Positions 51,329 to 64,000 of a stretch of DNA of 64,000 bases are shown here, one piece after another. The stretch comes from Balanoglossus misakiensis (taxonomy: Eukaryota; Hemichordata), in the NCBI GenBank assembly GCA_040954595.2, contig CM082577.2:744001-808000 (forward strand). The letters are read 5' to 3'. Below the pieces are notes generated by a model. The model was not told the DNA's origin, ran no database searches, and worked only from the letters and a program-made list of their open reading frames with translations. The translations under genes and the position numbers were made by a program. Position 1 is the first letter of the stretch; each line of letters starts with the position of its first letter.

Positions 51329-53391
51329 TTAGAAACATTTCCGGTGAACGATAGAAGGTCCACATTCGTCATATTCCTTTCTAGTGATCCACATCTGTTG
51401 GAAAGTGGACAGTGAAGCTAAGATGGAACCACCCATCCAGACAGAGTATTTGCGTTCAGGTGGCGCAATGATTCTGATATCCGCTGAGGTGGCTGCCACT
51501 GACGTCATCTCTTTATGCATTCGGTCAGCAAAACCTTCGAACATGCTCGTGCCACCAGACAGGACGATGTTAGAATACAATTCCCGACGGATATCCATGT
51601 CACATTCCATAATACTTCTATGCACAGTTTCATGGACGCCAGCGCTCTCCAAACCTACATGTAACAAAAATGCCACATGTAAATTAAATGTATTTATCTC
51701 AGACAGGACAGTGAACTATCATTTTCCTTTGATTTTCAAACACATTTTAGAAGATGTTTAAAAATGCGTCGAGAAATTTATAGAGAAGGAGCTTCCCTGA
51801 AAATGTGTGACGGGCACCCCGTTACACACAGCTTTTCTCATACCAGACTCTATCTCTGATGTTAACTGTCATTGCAAGATAACCGATACGAATTCAACAT
51901 AATATGTATTCTTAAGAGAGAACTCAAATTACCCACCGAGCAGTGAAGGCTGGAACAAGGCCTCGGGCGCCTGAAATCTCTCACTGCCAAGAGTCACCAC
52001 TCTCCCGTCTGGCAGTACGTACTTTTTATCAAGGGCTGAACTAGTCGCTGTCACTTCAGTTTCTTTCTCAAAATCAAACGCCACGTAGCAGAGCCTCTCC
52101 TTCATGTGTTTTATTATTTCACGTTCAGCTGTCGAGGAAATTAGAAGTTTGAATTTGGCATGCGTTGGTATTAACGATAACAGTGTGGTGAAAAGAAGTC
52201 ATAAAAAGTGGCACTGAGTTTTGATCCACATTTCACAGTCATGCACGTCTCTAAATTTCAGAGTTGCCATGGTTGTGATATAAGATTTAAATGTACTTAG
52301 AGACCGACCTGTTGTCACAAAGCTGTGCCCACTATCGCAAAGAAGCCTGATTAAATGGTCTGTTACTTCGCGACCAGCGACGCCAAGTCTCGTCATGGCC
52401 AGTGGCATTGAGTAACCACCATTGATGGGCACCATGTGTGTAGCGCCCTCACCGATGTCGGCCACAACGCCTGTCGTGCGACCAGATGAATAGAGACACA
52501 GGACAGCCTGAATGGAGACGTACAAGGCCGGAACGTTGAACTTCTCGAACATAATCTGAAAAAGTAATAGGATGATACTTCAGCCAAGTCATGTAACCAA
52601 TTAATTTACATGATCGATAGCGGGACACTTCTCATCAAACCTTCAAGAAGGTGCTGAGTCTCGAGAATTGTCTTCTGGCCAATTGACATGTGATCTCACC
52701 TTAGTCAACTTTTCTCGATGAGATTTTGGATTCAGCGGTGCTTCTGTCAGCAACACTGGATGTTCTTCGGGTGCAACACGCAACTCGTTGTAGAAAGTGT
52801 GATGCCACAGCTTTTCCATGTCATCCCAGTTTGTAACGATTCCATTGTCGATGGGATATTTTAGCGTCAGGACACCTCGTTTGCTCTGCGCTTCGTCGCC
52901 AATGTAGGTTTCCTTGTGTTTTAGTCGATTACCGGTCATAACTGACTGCGTGGCAAAGTAATAAATATAAATTGTCCATTAAACTTAATCTAGGCATCCA
53001 AAAGTAATTATGTTTACAGACAGAAAATGTCTGAACGCTTGACAGACACGAACATAACTACATTATAAACTTTGATTTTGTGATATACGGAAATTACAGT
53101 ATTTGTCATTTTTTGCCCCTTTTTTACCGTCCAGTAACACGCATATGTTCGAAAGGTATGTTTCATCAGAAGTAATCTGATAAACACGTCCCATGCGTAA
53201 CACTTTGTTTTTAATCAAATCGCAAGATGCAAGATTCAGATATCGTTATCATTCAGGATCCATACCTGGTGTCTTGGTCTTCCGATGATCGACGGAAACA
53301 CGCACACAGGTGCGTTGTCGCCAACAAACCCGGCTTTACACATCCCAGAACCATTGTCGATGATCACAGCGGAGAGTTTGTCGTCACACAT
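51329..53391 (-). CDS. Actin gene 2, strongly divergent actin paralog
   Basis: Five exons (53266-53391, 52700-52945, 52309-52555, 51937-52128 and 51329-51654), with the same intron positions and phases as the other actins, give 378 residues and an open frame ending IVHRKCF. Phosphate loop 1 ([10 protein letters not shown]) is intact, but loop 2 reads DIGEGATH instead of DSGDGVTH, so Ser155 is Ile and Asp157 is Glu. His73, the SETD3 methylation site, is Asn ([11 protein letters not shown]). The DNase-I loop is two residues longer ([14 protein letters not shown]). [10 protein letters not shown] becomes [13 protein letters not shown] handling, methylation and filament contacts are therefore likely altered. 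No CArG box was seen upstream. The intact frame and splice sites argue for a functional specialised actin rather than a pseudogene. Confidence 0.93.
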
Positions 53392-55307
53392 GACAGTTCC
53401 GTTGCAAAGAGTCGTTCTGAAATTGAATTAGAGACAATCGTCCGTAGATTGAATATTTTGCGAGCGTCCTCAATCAGCAACTAAAGAGATATTTGATTAA
53501 TCGTCTGAAATCGGCCGCTCAACAAACTCTGGAATACGTTACGTAAGGGTATATCGTCAATATTAATGTTTTGTCATAATAGTTTGTTTTGTTTGGTACC
53601 AACCCCTTTTTCTGTTTTGTATAGTATGTTGAGTGAGATGGCATTTCAACTATGTATATAGTAGAGGACGCACCGTATAAATCACAGTGCAGTGCAAATA
53701 ATCAAAACTCGACCTGAAATTCTTAGCTACCACTATGTCACGATTAACGATGGGATTACCAGCAGAAGAAGTCATGGGAGGGGAAAGGGGGGGGGGGGGG
53801 TCCAGTACACCTGGGGCAGCATAGAAACATTTGGCAAATCAATATATGAACTGGAACATTGAAGAAACTGTCCACGGTCACTCCACGACAGTGAACAGAC
53901 AAAATACTGGCACGAAACAAAAATACGAACCTAGTTCACTGTGACTGTAAGTTTCCACATCAGCTCAGCCGCTAGAGTTTCAATCTATTCAGTGGTTTTA
54001 GGAAGCGATAGTCACAAACTTCTCACCGAAGAAATCGCGGACTAAAATCTTTGCGGTGTACACCGTAACCAAAGAATTGTGTGCAATGAACTTTGACCTT
54101 TACCAACCACGACTACCTGGTAATCACAACGTTTGCATACCTAAGTAGATGCTTCTTGCGGAGGATTTTGAGTGTCTAAGAAGCTTATCTTATCAGCAAC
54201 CACAGTTAGGTATTTACAACAGCGTGGACAGTTACCGTGAAGGATAAATCCAGTGTTGACTTTCTCAAGTTCTTTATACAATTTGTTTCTCCTACAGACT
54301 TGTGGTTGTCTTAAAACCTTACTGACACAACACTGGTATATTTCCAGGCCATATGTACAGTTCACTGTTACACTTCAGTGAAATAGAAGTATGTCAAGGT
54401 ACTCAGTAAAACCAATGAGTGATACGGGCCTCACCGTAGTCTAGTGTTACTGTTAGTGCCACACTAGTTCTGCACACGTCTTCTACTGTAATTCCGCAGC
54501 AATCACTCCCCTCGTCGATGAGTACGTTTAAAAACACATTTTATATTCTGGTTGATGTGATCGAGATATGACATACATCGTGATCGACCTTGACCGCAAT
54601 TAAGCGCATGTGTATCCAACGTAACTTACCTTCAGAACAGGTAGGTCAGCTCCATCAGTCGCGTATTTCCTCACATAATTGACATTCTTAATTGCCTATA
54701 TGTCAAACAGTTGTCCTTCCAAGCACCACCACATTATACAGACCGTAAAAGACGTGGTCGGGTAACTTGTCGGTAACGTAGAAAAACACTGCCACGTTCA
54801 AAACGTATGTTGACATCGCTTCACTGGTTATACCTATTATTTCCTTACAATACACAAAAGACTCAACCACTTGTTACAACTCAGTCTCAAGCTCAGGTCA
54901 TGCACTGCTATATGCAATAGAAAGAAATTGTGCTAACAGTCATTTTATCTATAATTTAGCTTGCTTTTATTTCTCTTAGTTAAATTTTATTTTAGAATAA
55001 TGTTCATATAAACCATAAATATAAATAGTATACAAATCTGCGTCAAAAACAAGATTGCAAAAGAAATATACATTTGGTGAAATACAAATACATATTTCGA
55101 AAGACATTGTGGATCACATGCACTTAACATCCTTTTTATAGCTGTCGACACGTGCCATAGAACCAGGCAAACTCTGTTGTACAGTGTAGTCTCAAACCTT
55201 CAAGTTTCAGCTGTTTATGCAAATGTGCGCCGACATTATCACACTATACTGAACATTATCTCCACGCTAATTTTGGCAAAGTATGAAGTCTTTCACTGAC
55301 TGTGTGT
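53392..55307. other. Intergenic region between actin genes 2 and 3
   Basis: About 1.9 kb containing the upstream region of actin gene 2 and the 3' end of actin gene 3. No perfect CArG box was found. A G homopolymer (about 53788-53800) is present. A minus-strand frame at 54141-54365 contains a CPRCC motif but has no supporting context. Confidence 0.5.
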
Positions 55308-57282
55308 TCAAAAGCATTTTCTGTGAACGACGTAAGGTCCACATTCCTCATATTCCTGTCTGGTGATCCACATCTGTTGGAACGACGACAAAGATCCGAG
55401 AATGGACCCGCCAATCCATACCGAGGCTCTTCGCTCGGGCGGAGCGACCACTTTCACTTTGGCTAAACTTGGTGCCATGACGACCAGTTCCTTCTTCACC
55501 CTCTCCGCTACTCCGCGATGCATTGTATTTCCACCAGTCAACACACAGTTCGCGTACAGATCCCGCCGAGTGTCTGTATCGCACCTGGTGATACTCTCGA
55601 ACAACATCTCGTGGATACCACGTTCTTGTACACCTTATTATCAATAAGACGTACGACACAATTATCGTGACGTTTTACGCATATTTTCGTCAAATTGCAT
55701 AGATGTGACATACAAAATAATACAATTTCAATACTCCCTAAACCATGTCTTACCTAATAACGCTGGTTTGAACATTGCTTCTGGGGCCAGAAACCTTTCC
55801 TCGTCCACAATCATAACAGAGCCATCTGGAAGCTCATACTTCTCCCGTAAATTGGCCGAATTTTTGCTTTCATCCCCGACATCCAAAGCCACAAAGCACA
55901 TCTTTTCTTTAATTTCACGAACTACTTCCCTTTCGCCTGAAACGGAAATTTGAGGAAAATATAAGAAATTGCGTGTCACGTCACGAAGAAGTCCAAGTCA
56001 AGCACTTTCACTGTACATTCACAAAAGGACGGGTATAAACGCACTTTACAAAACAAAACAACGTATTTCATGGTGATGAAATACATGTATCATCAATTAT
56101 ATTCTCCTGTCTGTTGCCATATTTAATTTGGTGTATTTAATCTTCCAAACAGTTTATTCTAAATCTAATAACTGTCCACAACTTGTCCGACCTGTTGTTG
56201 TGAAGCTGTATCCCTTGGCAGCCAGCAATCTCGCGAGATAATCTGTAAGATCTCGCCCAGCGATGTCAAGTCGGATCATAGCATGAGGTAGTGAATAACC
56301 TTCATATATTGGCACCACGTGCGTTACACCATCTCCGCTGTCCAATACAACGCCGGTGGTACGACCTGACGAATACAGAGAAAGCACGGCTTGGATGGCC
56401 ACAAACAGGTATGGCGAACCGAAGGTCTCAAACATGACCTGAGATGCAAAATATAACAAAATAATTTGCGTCATGAGTGAATGGACCATCTGTTATTGTC
56501 GACAATCTTCAATCAAAAACCTCCATGCATATTAACAGTGTTATTAATTAGCACACGGCTTATTGAGAAATTGGGGGAGAAAAGGGTTGGGCGATATATG
56601 GAATAATTCCACTCTGGAAGCTGCACCTAACATTTCCCTGCCAACTTTTAACCGAGTAGGGAATATTAGCGCTTCCCACCTGCGCCATGCGTTCTCTGTT
56701 GGCTTTGGGATTGAGAGCAGCCTCCGTCAGAAGTATCCCATAATTTTGTGGTGACATGCGCAACTCGGCGTGAAACAGATGATGCCAGATCTTTTCCATG
56801 TCATCCCAGTTTGTCACAATTCCATGTTCGATGGGGTATCTTATCGTCAGCAGGTCTCTTTTACTTTGGGCTTCGTCGCCAACGTAGCTGTCTTTCATTT
56901 CCATTTGCAGTTTGACAGCCTGTACAAATAATACGATAATTTAATGGTTATTTAAAAAAAATGGCAATGCAGGCAAAGGGCATAATACATTGTATAATGA
57001 TCTAGGTAACAAATTTTAGTAAATCACGGAGAGATTCAAAGCGTAGCATTTCATTATTCCATTGTTTCAGTACATGATAATCGATCAATCGATAAAGATA
57101 TGCGGTTATTGTGCTGACATTGATTTTTTGTGTTGCGTCACCTGATTTCGCGGGGTTCCGACGATGGATGGAAACACGGCCCTGGGAGAGTCGTCACCAG
57201 CTAGTCCAGCTTTGATTCTTCCCGAACCGTTGTCCAGAACTATAGCCTCCCTCTCGTCGTCTGCGTCAGAAAAGCTGTGCAT
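55308..57282 (-). CDS. Actin gene 3, divergent actin paralog
   Basis: Five exons (57142-57282, 56680-56919, 56192-56438, 55754-55936 and 55308-55633), again with the shared intron positions, give 378 residues. The N-terminus is five residues longer and acidic ([13 protein letters not shown]). Phosphate loop 1 has [10 protein letters not shown] (Met-Cys to Arg-Ile), loop 2 DSGDGVTH is intact and [11 protein letters not shown] keeps His73. The DNase-I loop is [12 protein letters not shown] with Met44 replaced by Lys. Subdomain 1 has [16 protein letters not shown] in place of [16 protein letters not shown], and exon 4 is three codons shorter. The hinge and nucleotide site look serviceable, while surfaces used for polymer and partner contacts have changed. 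Frame and splice sites are intact. The start is the first ATG after an in-frame stop. Confidence 0.93.
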
Positions 57283-58690
57283 TTTCGAAGTCAACTATCC
57301 ATGGCATGGACTTTCGCTAAAACCTGGAAAAACTGTAATAATCGACTGAAAAGAACAATAGCTTGCGCTGTTGTGACCACTCTGTTAGAACCCATTGTTT
57401 TCCTTTGAAGTAATTTCATAAAACGATTATCAGAGTTTGTACGTATACACAAAGGTGATTTACATGTAATGGTTATGTACATATGCCTACGAAGGCCATT
57501 GTTTGCAGGGGTGTTACCTCACAAACACGGAAGATGGCTGCCAAAGGAAAGACAATATGCACACGCAGTTAACGTACATGGTCGACAGTGTTTCCTACTG
57601 CAATTGTTTCTCAACGCTAGCTGTTTACGGTCTAAGACTGATGGCATCGCCGTTTTTGTTTAATATTCATTGCCTCCGATCGTAAAAATGAAGGGCTTAA
57701 CTGACACATTTATGATGTGATTTAGCGCTTGTGTCATACACCATAGTGCAATATACTTACCCTGCTAGCTGTTGTGACGAGTCAATTCAACATTACTCGT
57801 CGCCACTTCCGTGAGCAAAATACCATGGAAACGTCATGTCATATCCATTAGTAGTGACGTTATTTTGACACTAGGGGTTACATGTATGAATGTCAACACG
57901 ATGAATGTTCGTGATCCCTGTCTGTATGACCCATGTTGACCTCATTTTGTATTCTGACGTATTGGGTTTAATAACAGCTGATCGACATAATGCTGAACGG
58001 TATGTTTGGCTGGCAGCTCGTCCAGGCGTCATTTTGAAGACCTGTCGACATTATCGTGTAGCCGACACTTAAAGACGACAGTGTGCATGCCTCCTCCTCC
58101 TTCATTATTATTAAAGACAACACTATTGATTATAATTTTACTTTTACTTTAATTCAAAGTATTTCTCATTCTGTATACATTATACGAAATCTTTGTTCTA
58201 AAATATACATTGCAAGATATATGAGGTTAATTTGAATCTCACTAAATTAGGATAACAAGTGAAAATACGAGACCATAAATTTCAAAGTTTGGTCTGGAAC
58301 CCTTAGCTGTTAGATCATAATTAAGGCTTTGCGGCACTCTAGAATCTCCCGAGGCTGTCAATTTAGGCCAAGATGTGTGGTTTCACACCTTTGATTCTCT
58401 TCGTGATAATACTTTTCTCCGAGTCAATACAGAACGGCCAGGTTGCACAATCTAGATTCCACGGTGATTGGGTATATAGGCCTCTAGTGCACCAGTACAC
58501 ATTTTCAACTTGCATGTAATATTCTGCAGTGATTTTGTTCGAGCGAACCGACCGCTTTTAGACATTCGCAAATCAAATCATCTTTCTCGATTGCTTCATA
58601 TATAATTGAACTACCGAGCGGGCATTGATGACGGGTCTGGAGTAACCAGCATAACCCTACAAAAATGCTAAAGCGGTGTCTGTACTGTCT
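57283..58690. other. Intergenic region between actin genes 3 and 4
   Basis: About 1.4 kb with no coding exon and no CArG box seen. It must contain the 5' UTR and promoter of actin gene 3 and any extension of the actin gene 4 3' UTR. Confidence 0.5.
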
Positions 58691-58696
58691 TTTATT
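58691..58696 (-). terminator. Candidate polyadenylation signal of actin gene 4
   Basis: AATAAA on the minus strand 13 bp beyond the stop codon. This is very close, so a more distal signal may be the main one. Confidence 0.35.
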
Positions 58697-58709
58697 GAAA
58701 TTTCGATGT

Positions 58710-60685
<1,976 letters not shown>

Positions 60686-61041
60686 TTATCTGGCGTGACG
60701 TCGAAACTTTGACGAATGAAATGTAAAAATACAACCTGCAGAGGAAAAACAGAGTTACGCGAAATAATAATAGCGATTGCACAATATGGACTGTGAACCA
60801 CGTAGTTATTTTTTGTAATCGGTGTTTCATCTAAGCTTAATAGTACAAAGGGTAGCTCCCTCTTTTGACAATTTTTGGAGGGCGTTACAATTATGTGGAC
60901 ACGATCACAATAACTTTACACAAAAGACTGTCCCCAGATTGTTTAAATTCTGCAATTTTGATAGTTTAGTTTAAAAGCTAGTGGATCGTCGACTGTAGCA
61001 GAAGAAAAAAACAACAAACAGCATTAATTTTGAAAACTCAC

Positions 61042-61090
61042 CTTTTTGTTTCGTCTTCCGAACGCAGTGAGCTCTCTCGTCCTTTTGATC
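61042..61090 (-). other. Non-coding first exon of actin gene 4 (5' end approximate)
   Basis: The stretch downstream of the TATA box ends at a GTGAGT donor (exon boundary 61042). The matching acceptor CTGCAG opens the coding exon at 60735. The upstream end is estimated at about 25-30 bp from the TATA box. Confidence 0.7.
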
Positions 61091-61110
61091 AAGATCTAGG
61101 CAACTGAATC

Positions 61111-61118
61111 CTTTTATA
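61111..61118 (-). promoter_or_regulatory. TATA box of actin gene 4
   Basis: TATAAAAG on the minus strand, within ctataaaagg, which is also one mismatch from a CArG box. It is followed by the non-coding leader exon. Confidence 0.8.
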
Positions 61119-61303
61119 GTTTTGACCAAAACGTTTGACCTTCGACCCTCCTCCAAACACACGACGCCCTAAGTGTTGAGTCATCTCCAATCGTTGCACT
61201 TGGATAGCACACACGTGACATTTTATTTGCATATTACAGCAAGATCATGCTAATTTAGTCGAGATTGGTTTGGTTTGCGACTTTTCCCCGGGATGTAGTC
61301 ATA

Positions 61304-61926
61304 CCTTATTAGGGAAAATTTACTCCAAACGGACACAACGTTGTTTACATTGGAAATTGTTTATCCCTAAAACATCTGATCGCAAGTATCGCAAAATGTC
61401 GGTCATCGTGGTCGAGTTTTGCACCCAAACAATTTTTTACCATTTATGGCATTAGTGTTGCGTATGATGACCTGATAATTCACAAATAAAATAATGTCAT
61501 AGTCCTACATACTCCCTCTGGCTCTGGCAGGTAAAACTCTGTTTTCGTCGCTTAAATTATTGTCTCTTCTTGCGTTTTGCTATAACTGTATTGAAATTTG
61601 AACCCAACGTTTTCCAACAGTAAGAAAGTCTTGGACGTATGCATGCTGTTTGATATTTGCAAAATAAAATATAGGCGTTGGCTGATTTGGAAAGACCCAT
61701 TCGTCGAGAGGCAATTTATTTTGCGATTAAGAAATATGCTGCCATTCTCACAAGAAGCGTGTATTATTTATTTCACCGTTGTCGTTCGTATTTAGAGACG
61801 AAAACATACTTTTCCTCGTCTTTGGTCTAAAATGATAATACAGTCCGTGCACTTGAGATATCTTTTAATGGCAATTTATTTTTATCAAGCATAGACTAAT
61901 CTTTTTGTTTTCATTACCAAATATGG
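61304..61926 (-). promoter_or_regulatory. CArG boxes (SRF sites) upstream of actin gene 4
   Basis: Three perfect CC(A/T)6GG sites, read on the plus strand as ccttattagg at 61304-61313, ccatttatgg at 61440-61449 and ccaaatatgg at 61917-61926. They lie about 190, 330 and 800 bp upstream of the TATA box, an arrangement parallel to that of actin gene 1. SRF use is inferred. Confidence 0.8.
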
Positions 61927-62918
61927 TAATCAGGCTGGATCGAAGCTCGGCTGTTTACACGTTTCTTAAAGGTAGAGAATGCACCCGGGGGTGGTACTCC
62001 TATATACTGGAGGATTGTTGAGTGCGGTGTTCCAACAAACTAAAAGAGGCGACGACACGACTTTGCGTGAACACCTGCTTGGCGTTATTTCTTTCCTCGT
62101 TCGTGAGTATTCGACAATCTGCCGATACCAGTTAAGCAGTCACTTTACCAAATAAGGAAAACAAATAGCTGTGTTTATCGGGGAACATGAAAGGAGTCCG
62201 GGCCATTTGCATGTGATCTGTTGAGTCATTGATCAATATAAGGCACAAGGTCAAAGGTCGCCAGGTGTGAAATGGCAGTGACGCCAAGCGGCCCGAGAAC
62301 GTTCCCTCTTGTTTGTTGACGAGCGCCAACAAGTGGTCGATGAGTAAAACATTTAAGACACGCACACCCACGTGGAATTTCTGAAGATGTCCAGATCATG
62401 GCCGTGTTTAGGCCCAAATCGTTTCAATCACACAACGCGTCCCGTGTTTGTTGTCTTCTGAAACCATCTGAGCTTTCCCAGGGTCCCAGGGTAGGGCTAA
62501 ACTCACCTGTATGTTGATTATAAAATGATTGATTACGTAACGTTCCATGTCATACGTCAGCCCACTCATCCGAAATATTTATAGGAAACATTCCCGCAGT
62601 AAAGCTATTTTATAAAGATGGAATAAAAATTACCAACCTCGGGTGTATAAATAAGAAATACTATTTTATTACATAATATAAGAATATAAAATCTCAATCT
62701 TGTATCATGCTGTATTGCTTAAAATTCTGATAAAATTAATTTTATTCGATATTTTTTTATTTTGTTCAATTACTCGAACTATTTCCACACTACGCGAATC
62801 CTTGCCAGTATTCCAAGCTTTCTTTTTGTTCAACAAGAGTACCCCACGTGCACAGCGGGAGTCTTTTGATGAATTTGGCAAGGTTTTGGACAGGACATTG
62901 TTTGACCAAGTCTTCATC
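61927..62918. other. Intergenic region between actin genes 4 and 5
   Basis: Contains the distal upstream region of actin gene 4 and the AT-rich 3' region of actin gene 5, where several minus-strand AATAAA candidates lie around 62740-62762. No gene seen. Confidence 0.5.
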
Positions 62919-63662
<744 letters not shown>

Positions 63663-64000
63663 CTGAAATCGGAAAAGAAATTTCACCGTCCTCATTTATT
63701 GACACATATAAGGAACAAGGGTCAAGGGGCAAATCATTATGTCTCATAAATTCAGGTCGAATTAATTTAGACGTTTGTCCGGCCCGATGTGCTATTTTTA
63801 GTACAACTGTTTACCTGGTAAAAGGTCAACTGAGGTCAGATAACGGCCAAGGTTATATTACATCCCTCACTGGCCTGGCTTCTTTTGTGGGCTATTCCAT
63901 TTCCACGACTAATAATTAAACATTATCAGTCATTTCAACAGGAGAGATAATACACTATCACATCACAGGGACATCCACTGGTGTACCCGCGCTGAATTTC

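Noticed and set aside
51384-51761. Plus-strand open frames opposite actin last exons (also 49758-50069, 58762-59043 and 62929-63270)
   Set aside because: Antisense shadows of the conserved actin exon. The same shadow appears at each actin gene.
51329-53391. Actin gene 2 as a pseudogene
   Set aside because: Despite altered key residues, all five exons stay in frame with intact splice sites and a full-length C-terminus.
54141-54365. Minus-strand frame with a CPRCC motif between actin genes 2 and 3
   Set aside because: A lone motif with no flanking exons, splice sites or second metal-binding pair. I cannot support a gene.

Overview
This is a window from an intron-rich, AT-rich animal nuclear genome. 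The genes have canonical GT-AG introns, TATA boxes, AATAAA signals, microsatellites, a satellite array, a Tc1-type transposon and a U2 snRNA pseudogene. The five actin genes share four coding intron positions (after codon 42, after codon 122, in codon 205 and in codon 269 of gene 1). The gene content (SEPTIN3/9/12-class septin, TEPSIN, ATP5MF, a VCF/FAM104 protein, an actin cluster and a BIM1/X325-like secreted protein) suggests a marine invertebrate, perhaps a deuterostome such as an amphioxus or hemichordate. The sequence alone does not settle the species.

Layout. 1-7297: 88-bp satellite with nested internal duplications. 7590-30378 (minus): a septin gene in 11 coding exons whose N-terminus is an EF-hand-like pair joined to the septin GTPase. 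30840-33659 (plus): a small secreted protein predicted to mature with an N-terminal histidine, resembling copper-binding BIM1/X325 proteins. It is head-to-head with the septin gene. 34139-39102 (minus): TEPSIN, the AP-4 accessory protein. 39564-43032 (minus): ATP synthase subunit f, with an apparently intact 1.8-kb Tc1-like element in intron 1. 43294-43952: coding-like fragments of unknown identity. 44685-45668 (minus): a VCF/FAM104-type VCP cofactor. 47311-64000: five actin genes (one plus, four minus; the last is cut by the window edge).

The actin cluster holds two conventional genes with CArG (SRF) boxes upstream (genes 1 and 4) and two divergent but open paralogs (genes 2 and 3) with no CArG box that I could see. 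Gene 2 has changes at several functionally important positions. Gene 5 is a conventional actin of which only the last two exons are visible.

The strongest novelty candidate is the EF-hand/septin fusion. The second half of the second EF-hand-like motif and the start of the septin domain lie in the same exon, so the fusion does not depend only on predicted splicing. Exon joins were worked out by hand from splice signals, reading phase and homology; none is backed by transcript data.
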